A stretch of 6,948 nucleotides of DNA from Betaproteobacteria bacterium (lineage in GTDB: Bacteria; Pseudomonadota; Gammaproteobacteria; Burkholderiales; SG8-39). The position numbers and the translations under genes were made by a program. The stretch spans positions 1 through 6,948 of the forward strand of contig VBDM01000056.1 of NCBI GenBank assembly GCA_005881355.1, in the 5' to 3' direction. Positions 1 through 5,345 of this stretch are shown piece after piece. The notes under the pieces were generated by a model. That model did not search any database. It saw nothing but the letters and a program-made list of their open reading frames with translations, and had not been told where the DNA came from. Numbering within the stretch: the stretch's first letter is position 1; every line of letters starts with the position of its first letter.

Positions 1-365
1 CGGTCCGGCCGCGACCGGGAGACCCTCGTTTCGACGACGCGGGCGAGCATCGTGAGCGTATCGCCGGGGCGCACGGGTTTCAGCCACTGGATCTCGATTC
101 CCGGAGCTCCGACACCGCGGCCGTTGAGAAAGCCCGCGCGCAGCATGCCGCCCCACACGGCTGCGAACGAGTGTATGCCCGACGCGATCAAACCACCGAA
201 AGGCGACGTGCTCGCAGCCGCCGGGTCGACATGAAACGGCTGGGGATCGTACCTGCGGGCGAAATCGACGATCTCCCTCTCGGAGAAATACACCGGCTCG
301 CCGAGAAACTCGTCGCCGACGCGGTAGTCCTCGAACCACCCGACCTCTGTGCAGCTCCGGCGCAT
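1..365 (-). CDS. MaoC-like (R)-specific enoyl-CoA hydratase/dehydratase, N-terminal 121 residues (partial)
   Basis: The minus strand is open from an ATG at 365-363 to the left edge. The first 121 residues are visible and the C-terminus lies outside the window; family members are commonly about 150 residues. The hot-dog hydratase signature is present: DPQPFH at residues 40-45 supplies the Asp and His that family members use as the catalytic pair. It is followed by the helix segment FGGLIASG (56-63) and the strand motif LKPVRPGDTL (95-104). MaoC-type enzymes hydrate trans-2-enoyl-CoA or dehydrate hydroxyacyl-CoA in the cytoplasm; the acyl substrate is not predictable here. The start is supported by GAGG about 12 bases upstream, with TGAGGG directly against the ATG. 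The gene is divergent from the molybdenum hydroxylase operon, so the two may share control of one catabolic pathway. The family call is firm; the pathway is inference. Confidence 0.88.
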   Translation of the reverse strand, partial: MRRSCTEVGWFEDYRVGDEFLGEPVYFSEREIVDFARRYDPQPFHVDPAAASTSPFGGLIASGIHSFAAVWGGMLRAGFLNGRGVGAPGIEIQWLKPVRPGDTLTMLARVVETRVSRSRPD

Positions 366-392
366 CCCTCAGTTTAACCTCGGCCGTTTTCC

Positions 393-443
393 TCACGCGT
401 TCGCCATCGCCAGCGCGAGGCAGACCAAATGCCCGAGCTTCAT
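393..443 (-). CDS. Possible 16-residue leader ORF upstream of the MaoC-like gene
   Basis: Reading leftward from an ATG at 443-441, a 16-residue ORF encodes MKLGHLVCLALAMANA and stops at TGA 395-393. It lies in the same frame as the MaoC-like gene, separated by that TGA and a second in-frame TGA. It resembles a hydrophobic signal-peptide start ending in an A-x-A-like site. The upstream GGGTGA is only a weak ribosome-binding site. It could be a translated leader, the relic of a secreted-protein gene, or chance. Nothing beyond the reading frame supports expression. Confidence 0.2.
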   Translation of the reverse strand: MKLGHLVCLALAMANA

Positions 444-503
444 GAGTCACCCGAAATCGAAGGCCGGCCGATTATAGACCGCGTGATAAGATCGCAGCCG
501 AAA

Positions 504-510
504 AAAAGGA
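504..510 (+). promoter_or_regulatory. Ribosome-binding site of the 517 gene
   Basis: AAAAGGA ends six bases before the ATG at 517. Its good spacing indicates that 517 was a genuine gene start. The 39-codon frame downstream is therefore not random, although most of the original gene body is missing. Confidence 0.6.
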
Positions 511-516
511 CACGAG

Positions 517-636
517 ATGGCCAACCTGCAGTACACCCACGAGCAGGGCCTGAGCGAGCGCCCGCTGCGCATCGAGGAGCTGTTCGCGCCGAGCGCGCTT
601 CGCGACATCCCGCTCACCGAAGGGCAGCGCGTGTGA
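517..636 (+). pseudogene. 4,5-dihydroxyphthalate decarboxylase-like protein, internally deleted remnant (39 residues)
   Basis: The frame from ATG 517 to TGA 634-636 encodes 39 residues. The segment from LQYTHEQGLSERPLRIEELF through APSAL matches the C-terminal end of 4,5-dihydroxyphthalate-decarboxylase/NMT1-like proteins. The window contains its own comparison: the minus-strand gene at 6423-6948 ends with VRYVFDQG, then a spacer, then IEELFFAPSL. Family members are about 320 residues, so roughly 280 residues are absent. The ribosome-binding site and start codon remain, and some homologues begin with M-x-N-L-Q-L-T. An in-frame deletion joining the first codons to the C-terminus would explain MANLQYT, but that is inference. 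The stop overlaps a GTG (633) in frame with the small subunit. A native 39-residue gene cannot be ruled out, but the C-terminal match makes it less likely. Confidence 0.66.
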
Positions 637-650
637 CGGAGCGGCGGGCC

Positions 651-1049
651 ATGGCGATCCGTTTTGAATTGAACGGCAAGCCGGTCGAGGCGGAAGTGCC
701 GGTGCGCACCACCCTCGCCGACTGCATCCGGCACCATCTCATGCAGACCGGGACGCACGTCGGCTGCGAGCACGGCGTCTGCGGCGCCTGCACCGTGATC
801 GTCGACGGCGCGGCGGTGCGCTCGTGTCTCATGCTCGCGGTGCAGGCCGAGGGCGCGCAAGTGATCACGGTGGAGGGGCTCTCGCGCGAGGACGCGCTCT
901 CGCCGCTGCAGGCGGCGTTCCGCAAGCACCACGCCCTGCAGTGCGGTTTCTGCACGCCGGGCATGCTGACCACCGCGCACGCGCTCTTGACCGACGAGCC
1001 CGACGCGAGCGAGGAGCGCACCGTTGCACCGGCTACATCCCTATCGTGA
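651..1049 (+). CDS. Molybdenum hydroxylase (CoxS/XDH-type) [2Fe-2S] small subunit, frameshifted near its C-terminus
   Basis: This subunit of xanthine-dehydrogenase/CO-dehydrogenase-family enzymes passes electrons from the molybdenum centre through two [2Fe-2S] clusters. Counting from ATG 651, the plant-ferredoxin-type ligands Cys39, Cys44, Cys47 and Cys59 are present (CEHGVCGAC, then C). Cys98 and Cys101 (QCGFCTPGM) of the second cluster are also present. The family then expects a helix followed by N-L-C-R-C-T-G-Y. Here, after SEER (residues 120-123), about 28 bases are missing and the frame runs into an unrelated tail stopping at 1049. The remaining CTGY segment continues in another frame to 1093. 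The second cluster thus loses its C-x-C pair and the product as read should not fold normally. An alternative start is GTG 633, which overlaps the previous stop and has GAAGGG eight bases upstream. ATG 651 best matches the usual N-terminus. Confidence 0.85.
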   Translation: MAIRFELNGKPVEAEVPVRTTLADCIRHHLMQTGTHVGCEHGVCGACTVIVDGAAVRSCLMLAVQAEGAQVITVEGLSREDALSPLQAAFRKHHALQCGFCTPGMLTTAHALLTDEPDASEERTVAPATSLS

Positions 1050-1093
1050 AGGCGGTGCTCGAGGCGCGCGCGGCGTATAGGAAGCGGCCGTGA
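1022..1093 (+). pseudogene. Displaced C-terminal tail of the [2Fe-2S] small subunit
   Basis: The frame starting at CGT 1022 reads RCTGYIPIVKAVLEARAAYR and ends at TGA 1091-1093. This is the conserved end of CoxS-type subunits, including the last cluster ligand Cys (TGC 1025-1027). It is two bases out of phase with the upstream body and has no start of its own. Restoring about 28 bases between 1020 and 1022 would give a normal small subunit of about 156 residues from ATG 651, with a stop overlapping the next gene's GTG. Confidence 0.8.
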
Positions 1094-1797
1094 CCGACCT
1101 CGCCGACGTCAAGAAGGCGAGCGCTTCGATCGGGAGGCCGGTCGAGCGCGTCGAGGATGCTCGCCTGCTCAAGGGCCAAGGGCGGTACGTCGACGACCTG
1201 CGCCGCGACGGCATGCTGCACGCCGCGATCGTGCGCTCGGCCGTAGCGCACGGGCGCATCAGGGCCATCGACGCCTCCGCTGCGCTCAAGCGCGCCGGCG
1301 TGCACGCCGTGATCACGGCGCGCGAGATCATGGCCGCGATGAACGGCGTCGTGCCGACGATCCCGCTGCGCTCGGACGCGGTGGCCGGGATCGAGCCCTT
1401 CCAGCAGCCGGTGATCGCGCACGCCAAGGTGCGCTACGTCGGCGAGCCGGTGGCCGTGGTGGTCGCCGACAATCCCGCGCAGGCGGAAGACGCGGTCGAC
1501 GCGGTCGCCCTCGACATCGAGGCGCTCCCGGTGGTCGCGGACTGGAAAGCGGCGAAGAAGAACGACGTCCGCCTGTTTCGTGAGCGCGGTCCGCGGCGAT
1601 GCGGACGCGGCCTTCGGCGACGCGCCGTACGTGCGGCGCGAGCGCCTCTCCATCCACCGCTTCACAGCGATGCCGATGGAGACGCGCGGCCTCCTCGCGG
1701 AGTGGGACCCGGGCAAGACGAAGGTCACGCTGCTCGGCGTCACCAAGGCGCCTTTTCTGTGCCGGAGGATTCTGGCCAAGCAGATGAACATGTCTGA
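1090..1797 (+). CDS. Molybdenum hydroxylase large subunit, N-terminal fragment (frameshifted)
   Basis: GTG 1090 begins the aldehyde-oxidase/xanthine-dehydrogenase a/b-hammerhead domain of the molybdopterin-binding subunit. The frame shows IGRPVERVEDARLLKGQGRY near the start and YVGEPVAVVVADNPAQAEDAV around residues 117-137, both typical of CoxL-like proteins. Recognisable homology ends at about 1578 (after NDVRLF). From there to the TGA at 1795-1797 the translation is arginine-rich nonsense, while the true continuation lies one base out of phase (frame of 1580). TAGGAAG at 1078-1084 is a good ribosome-binding site. The GTG overlaps the small subunit's original TGA as GTGA, so the two were probably translationally coupled. 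Read literally, this is a truncated protein without any cofactor-binding domain. Confidence 0.82.
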   Translation: MTDLADVKKASASIGRPVERVEDARLLKGQGRYVDDLRRDGMLHAAIVRSAVAHGRIRAIDASAALKRAGVHAVITAREIMAAMNGVVPTIPLRSDAVAGIEPFQQPVIAHAKVRYVGEPVAVVVADNPAQAEDAVDAVALDIEALPVVADWKAAKKNDVRLFRERGPRRCGRGLRRRAVRAARAPLHPPLHSDADGDARPPRGVGPGQDEGHAARRHQGAFSVPEDSGQADEHV

Positions 1798-3385
1798 AGG
1801 CGACATCGACATGGTCGAAGGCGACACCGGCGGCTCCTTCGGCGTGCGCGGCGAGTTCTACCCGGAGGATTTCCTTATCCCGTTCGCGGCCAGGCACGTA
1901 GGCAGGCCCGTCAAGTGGATCGAGGACCGCCGCGAGCATTTCATCGCCACCAACCATGCGCGCCAGGCCGAATGCGAGCTCGAGCTCGCGTGCACCCGCG
2001 ACGGCATCATCCTAGGGCTGCGCGGGCTCGTGCATACGGATGCGGCTGCCTATGTGCGCACCAACGGCGTCACCCCCTCGCGAAACATCTCGCAGGTGTC
2101 CTCCGGGCCGTACCGCATACCGCACGTGCGCATGGACGTCTCGATGATGGTCACCAACAAGACGCCGGTCGGCACCTACCGCGGGCCGGGCCGGTTCGAG
2201 ACGGATTTCTTCCGCGAGCGGCTGCTCGATATCGTCGCAGCGGATCTCGGCATCGACCGCGTCGAGTTCCGGCGGCGCAACCTGATCCCCGAGAGCGACA
2301 TGCCCTACCCGCTCGCGACCTCGGAGCCGCTCGGCGGCAAGACCGAGTGCGACAGCGGCGACTACCGCATGACGCTCGAGCGCTGCTTGGCCGAGTTCAA
2401 ATGGTCGGAGAAAGCGCGCTTGAACGGCAAGCTGATCCAGGGCCGCTACCACGGCGTCGGCATCGGCTGCTACATCGAGGGCGGGGCCTCGGGGCCGAGG
2501 GAGGGCGCGCGGCTCGTCGTCGAGGGCGACGGAACGATTTCCGTCTACACCGGCTCGTCGGCGAACGGCCAGGGCCTGGAAACCGTGTTCACCCAGATCG
2601 CGGCCGACGCGCTCGCCATCCCGATGGAGCGTATCCGCGGCGTGTTCCACGGCTCGACCGCCTACGTGAAGGAAGGCTTCGGCGCGTTCAGCTCGCGCAG
2701 CGTGGTCATGGGCGGGTCCGCCATCGTGGTCGTCGCCGGCAAGCTGAAAGAGGCGATCCGCGGCGCCGCAGCGGCCCACTTCGGCTGCACGCCCGAAGAA
2801 ATCGCGGCGGTCGAGGGCGAGCGCGCCGTGGCCTCCGACGGGCGATCGATCTCCTGGGCGGAGCTCGCCGCGCTTGCGCCGCTCGGCCTCTTCGCCGAGG
2901 GCAGCTTCGCGAGCAGCAAGCGCACCTACAGCTACGGTGCGCACGCCGCACACATCGCGGTCGACCCTCGCACCGGGCACGTCGAGGTGATCGATTACGT
3001 CGCCGTGGAGGATGTCGGGCGCATCATCAATCCCGAGACCCTGCACGGGCAGGCGCTGGGGGCCATCGTGCAAGGCCTGGGCGGGGTGTTCCTCGAAGGT
3101 CTCGTCTACGACGAGCAGGGGCAGCTCATGACCGGCTCGTTCGCCGATTATCTCGTGCCGACCGCGACCGATTTCCCGAACATCCGCGTTTTCGCCTTGG
3201 AGGAGCGGCCCTCGCCCAACAATCCGCTCGGCGCCAAAGGCGCGGGAGAGGGCGGCATCATTCCCGTGGGCGGCGTAATCGCCAACGCACTCGCGGCGGC
3301 GCTCGGCCCGCTCGGCGTGCAACCGCTCGAGCTTCCGCTGTCTCCTCCGAGAGTCTGGCAGCTGATCCAAGAGGCGCGCGGATGA
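1580..3385 (+). CDS. Molybdenum hydroxylase (CoxL/XDH-type) molybdopterin-binding large subunit, main C-terminal part
   Basis: This 601-residue frame holds the molybdenum-cofactor-binding domains. Visible family marks are GDTGGSFG near 1822-1845, the active-site loop GTYRGPGR at 2171-2194, GQG with its Gln at 2570-2572, and KGAGEGG with the expected catalytic Glu at 3248-3250. The loop resembles the form II pattern A-Y-R-G-A-G-R, not A-Y-R-C-S-F-R of true CO dehydrogenase, so CO oxidation is unlikely; the substrate is unknown. The GTG at 1580 is probably an internal codon: the N-terminal domain lies at 1090-1578 in another frame, and the sum is close to the usual 770-780 residues. An independent start, such as ATG 1672, would give a protein lacking the N-terminal domain. 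No FAD subunit is adjacent. If the frameshift is an assembly error, the enzyme is otherwise intact. Confidence 0.88.
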   Translation: MSAVRGDADAAFGDAPYVRRERLSIHRFTAMPMETRGLLAEWDPGKTKVTLLGVTKAPFLCRRILAKQMNMSEGDIDMVEGDTGGSFGVRGEFYPEDFLIPFAARHVGRPVKWIEDRREHFIATNHARQAECELELACTRDGIILGLRGLVHTDAAAYVRTNGVTPSRNISQVSSGPYRIPHVRMDVSMMVTNKTPVGTYRGPGRFETDFFRERLLDIVAADLGIDRVEFRRRNLIPESDMPYPLATSEPLGGKTECDSGDYRMTLERCLAEFKWSEKARLNGKLIQGRYHGVGIGCYIEGGASGPREGARLVVEGDGTISVYTGSSANGQGLETVFTQIAADALAIPMERIRGVFHGSTAYVKEGFGAFSSRSVVMGGSAIVVVAGKLKEAIRGAAAAHFGCTPEEIAAVEGERAVASDGRSISWAELAALAPLGLFAEGSFASSKRTYSYGAHAAHIAVDPRTGHVEVIDYVAVEDVGRIINPETLHGQALGAIVQGLGGVFLEGLVYDEQGQLMTGSFADYLVPTATDFPNIRVFALEERPSPNNPLGAKGAGEGGIIPVGGVIANALAAALGPLGVQPLELPLSPPRVWQLIQEARG

Positions 3386-3404
3386 GCGCGCGGGGATTCA
3401 GATC

Positions 3405-4208
3405 ATGACAGAACACAACGTAAACCCGACGCGCCGCGCGATGCTCGCCGGCGCAGCCGCGGCCGCGATGACCGGCCCGGCGGCGATGGCGCAGGCGCCG
3501 TCTCAAGCGAAAACCTTCGTGCTGGTTCACGGCGCCTCGCAGGGCGGCTGGTGCTGGCGCCGCGTGTCTGACCGGCTCGAGCGCCGCGGGCACAAGGTCT
3601 TCACGCCGACGCTCACCGGCCTGGGCGAGCGCTCGCACCTGATGAGCGCGAACGTAGACCTCGACATGCACGTCACCGACATCGTCAACGTCATCAAGTG
3701 GGAGAGCCTCGAGGGGATCGTGCTCGTCGGCCACTCCTACGGCGGCTGGGTGGTCTCCGGCGTGGCCGAGCAGATACTGCCGGCGATCTCCTCGATCGTG
3801 TTCCTGGACGCCTTCATGCCTGAGAACGGCCAGAAGGGCCTCGATCTCAACTCGGAGCGCAGCAAGGCCGAGATCGCGCTCGCGTTGAAAAAAGGCGACA
3901 TCTCGCGGCCCGCGCCTCCGGCCACCACCTGGAACGTGAACGAAAAAGACCGCGCCTGGGTGGACGCGAAGCAGACCGCGCAGCCGATCGGCGTCTCGCT
4001 CAAGCCGATCAAGCTCACGGGCGCGCGCGACCGCGTGGCGAAGAAGACCTACATTCGCGCGACGAAATACGAGAATCCGAACTTCGATCGCTTCTATGCG
4101 AAGACCAAAGCCGACCGGTCCTGGCGCACGTACGAAGTGCCGTGCGGCCACGACGTGATGATCGACATGCCCGACCGGCTGACGGAGATACTCGAGGAAG
4201 TGGCGTAG
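3405..4208 (+). CDS. Tat-exported alpha/beta-fold hydrolase (esterase-like)
   Basis: The product has 267 residues. The N-terminus carries a twin-arginine signal: TRRAML at 9-14, an alanine-rich stretch, and a likely cleavage site after AMA (residue 29). The hydrolase domain opens with FVLVHGASQGGWCW (38-51), which forms the oxyanion hole. Ser111 in GHSYGG is the nucleophile and His249 in CGHDVMID is the base. Asp135 in FLDAFMPE is a candidate acid; the usual late Asp is not obvious. The fold resembles plant methylesterases and hydroxynitrile lyases, but the lysine that follows the catalytic His in the lyases is Asp250 here, favouring ester hydrolysis. GGGGA lies eight bases before the ATG, and the gene is 19 bases past the large-subunit stop, so it is probably cotranscribed. 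Periplasmic hydrolysis of a substrate ester before uptake is inference. Confidence 0.87.
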   Translation: MTEHNVNPTRRAMLAGAAAAAMTGPAAMAQAPSQAKTFVLVHGASQGGWCWRRVSDRLERRGHKVFTPTLTGLGERSHLMSANVDLDMHVTDIVNVIKWESLEGIVLVGHSYGGWVVSGVAEQILPAISSIVFLDAFMPENGQKGLDLNSERSKAEIALALKKGDISRPAPPATTWNVNEKDRAWVDAKQTAQPIGVSLKPIKLTGARDRVAKKTYIRATKYENPNFDRFYAKTKADRSWRTYEVPCGHDVMIDMPDRLTEILEEVA

Positions 4209-4217
4209 GCGCCCGCT

Positions 4218-5201
4218 TCAGTTCGCCGTGATTCCGGCCGCCTTGACCAGCGCCGCGTTCGTGCGCAGCTCGTCCCTGACGTAGGCGTCGAACTCGCCCG
4301 GCGTCATGGTCATCGGCTCCGCGCCCAGCCGCGCGACGCGCTCGCGCACTTCCGGCAACTGCAGCGCCGCGGAGCTTTCCCGGTGCAGCCGGCCGATCGC
4401 CTCGACCGGCGTTCTTGCGGGGACGAACATGCCGACCCAGAAGTTGTAGTCGGAATCGGGGAACCCCGCCTCGATCGTGGTCGGCAGATCCGGCAGGATG
4501 GAAGCGCGCTTCGAGGCGCCGATGGCGAGCGCGAGCAATTTCCCGTCCCGCAGCAGCGGCAGCGCCGGCGCTATCGGAGAAAAGTAAAAATCGACGCGCC
4601 CGGCCATCACTTCGGTCAGGGCTTCGGGCGCGCCCTTGAACGGAACGTGCACGGCTTCGAAGCGCGCGCTGCGGCGGAAGCGCTCGGCGTTCAACTGCGT
4701 CGATGCGGCCGCCGACGCGAAGTTGATCGATCCCGGCTTGGCCCGGGCCGCCGCCACGAGATCGTGCACCGACTTGAAGCCTTTGGAGGGCGCGACGAGC
4801 AGCACCGTGGGCAGGTTCGCGAGGGGCGTGACGCCGGCGAGATCGCGCGCCGCGTCGTAGGGCAGGCTCGAGTACAGGAAGGGCGCGACCGTGTGAGCTG
4901 AGGAGGTCACCAGGATCGTGTGGCCGTCCGGGTCGGCCTTGGCGACCGCCGCCGCGCCGATCGTCGTGCTCGCCCCGGCGCGGTTTTCGACGACCACCGG
5001 CTGGCCGAGCGGTCCCGAGAGGCGCGCCGATACCGTGCGCGCGAGGATGTCGGTGGCGCTCCCAGGCGTCAAGGGGACGATCAAGCGAACGGTCTTCGTC
5101 GGCCAGGCCTGCGCCGCGCTCGTCGCAGGGGTTTGCGCAAGCGCGCTCCCGTGCAGTCCGCACATCAATGCCAGAGCCGCGCGCAGCTCGAGGCTTCGCA
5201 T
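4218..5201 (-). CDS. Tripartite tricarboxylate transporter receptor, Bug/TctC family
   Basis: This 327-residue periplasmic binding protein has the usual family length. Its Sec signal peptide ends near SALA (residues 19-22) before QT. The Bug signature follows: WPTKTVRLIVPLTPG at 33-47, then Asp51 in the S-x-T-D-x-x-A-R stretch that normally reads G-x-x-D-x-x-A-R. Further marks are VVVENRAGASTTIGA, VPFKG and an AGRVDFYF segment. Bug proteins bind carboxylates or related organic acids; many are orphans without adjacent TctA/TctB membrane genes, as here. ATG 5201 is chosen over a longer frame reaching 5333 because AGGGAGG (5214-5208) is spaced six bases from it and a signal peptide begins there. 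The gene is convergent with the hydrolase (nine bases apart) and divergent from the binding protein at 5346. Confidence 0.93.
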   Translation of the reverse strand: MRSLELRAALALMCGLHGSALAQTPATSAAQAWPTKTVRLIVPLTPGSATDILARTVSARLSGPLGQPVVVENRAGASTTIGAAAVAKADPDGHTILVTSSAHTVAPFLYSSLPYDAARDLAGVTPLANLPTVLLVAPSKGFKSVHDLVAAARAKPGSINFASAAASTQLNAERFRRSARFEAVHVPFKGAPEALTEVMAGRVDFYFSPIAPALPLLRDGKLLALAIGASKRASILPDLPTTIEAGFPDSDYNFWVGMFVPARTPVEAIGRLHRESSAALQLPEVRERVARLGAEPMTMTPGEFDAYVRDELRTNAALVKAAGITAN

Positions 5202-5207
5202 GCTTCG

Positions 5208-5214
5208 CCTCCCT
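5208..5214 (-). promoter_or_regulatory. Ribosome-binding site of the Bug/TctC gene
   Basis: Minus-strand AGGGAGG is a strong Shine-Dalgarno sequence six bases before ATG 5201. It settles the start against the longer open frame upstream. Confidence 0.75.
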
Positions 5215-5240
5215 CTGATCTCCGGTGCCGAGGGCGATTT

Positions 5241-5275
5241 CCGCCGGGCCATTCTACAGGCGCGATCCCCGGCGG
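5241..5275. repeat. 8-bp perfect inverted repeat flanking the candidate -10 box
   Basis: CCGCCGGG at 5241-5248 and CCCGGCGG at 5268-5275 are perfect reverse complements separated by 19 bases. The loop contains the candidate -10 of the Bug/TctC promoter, and the arms fall on the spacer and the expected transcription start. That is a plausible operator position. GC-rich arms of this length can also arise by chance. Confidence 0.4.
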
Positions 5276-5280
5276 CACAA
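5251..5280 (-). promoter_or_regulatory. Candidate sigma-70 promoter of the Bug/TctC gene
   Basis: On the minus strand, TTGTGC (5280-5275) and TAGAAT (5256-5251) are 18 bases apart. The -10 matches consensus at five of six positions; the -35 is weaker. Transcription would start near 5244, giving a leader of about 43 bases. The element sits inside an inverted repeat listed separately. Confidence 0.4.
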
Positions 5281-5334
5281 CCTTGAGTTCCCCTGAAGTC
5301 TTTGCGTGGTCCCCGTAGTATTCTTCGCGACACG

Positions 5335-5340
5335 AGAGGA
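5335..5340 (+). promoter_or_regulatory. Ribosome-binding site selecting the TTG start at 5346
   Basis: AGAGGA ends five bases before TTG 5346. No ATG in this frame gives a signal peptide with similar support, so this site decides the start. Upstream, TAGTAT at 5316-5321 is a weak -10 candidate with only a poor -35. Confidence 0.6.
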
Positions 5341-5345
5341 AAACT

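Larger units (their letters stand above)
366..516. promoter_or_regulatory. Divergent intergenic region between the MaoC-like gene and the operon
   Basis: This 151-base gap separates divergent transcription units and should carry both promoters. On the minus strand, 476-471 reads TATAAT, a perfect sigma-70 -10 box, but no convincing -35 lies 15-18 bases upstream. On the plus strand, TG at 484-485 followed by TAAGAT at 487-492 resembles an extended -10 box, again without a clear -35. The two candidates nearly abut, so expression in the two directions might be mutually exclusive. This rests on motif matching only. Confidence 0.35.

Noticed and set aside
501..507. Run of seven A bases as a slippage or contingency tract
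   Set aside because: It lies upstream of the start codon and forms part of the ribosome-binding region, so length changes would not alter a reading frame.
429..650. Upstream extension of the small-subunit frame to an ATG at 429
   Set aside because: The added residues resemble no N-terminus of the family, overlap the decarboxylase-like remnant, and lack a good ribosome-binding site; ATG 651 or GTG 633 fits better.
447..980. Long minus-strand open frame opposite the small subunit
   Set aside because: It is antisense to clear ferredoxin motifs, and its composition is the typical high-GC shadow.
1011..1600. Programmed ribosomal frameshifting in the molybdenum hydroxylase genes
   Set aside because: No slippery heptamer is evident at either junction, and conserved residues are missing, so frameshifting alone would not rebuild the proteins.
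2012..3370. 452-residue minus-strand open frame opposite the large subunit
   Set aside because: It is a mirror-frame shadow without recognisable domains; the plus strand explains the region fully.
1580..3385. True CO dehydrogenase large subunit
   Set aside because: The active-site loop reads TYRGPGR, without the A-Y-R-C-S-F-R motif of form I CO dehydrogenase.
1915..3408. 497-residue plus-strand open frame inside the large subunit
   Set aside because: It is arginine-rich and out of phase with a strongly conserved molybdopterin-binding protein. Only its last eight codons after ATG 3382 deserve comment.
3258..4151. 297-residue minus-strand open frame opposite the hydrolase
   Set aside because: It has no family features and spans the end of one plus-strand gene and most of the next.
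4209..4217. Terminator between the convergent hydrolase and Bug/TctC genes
   Set aside because: Only nine bases separate the stops, and no hairpin with a T run is visible there.
5202..5333. N-terminal extension of the Bug/TctC gene to 5333
   Set aside because: The extension is basic and would bury the signal peptide; AGGGAGG and the signal peptide both indicate ATG 5201.
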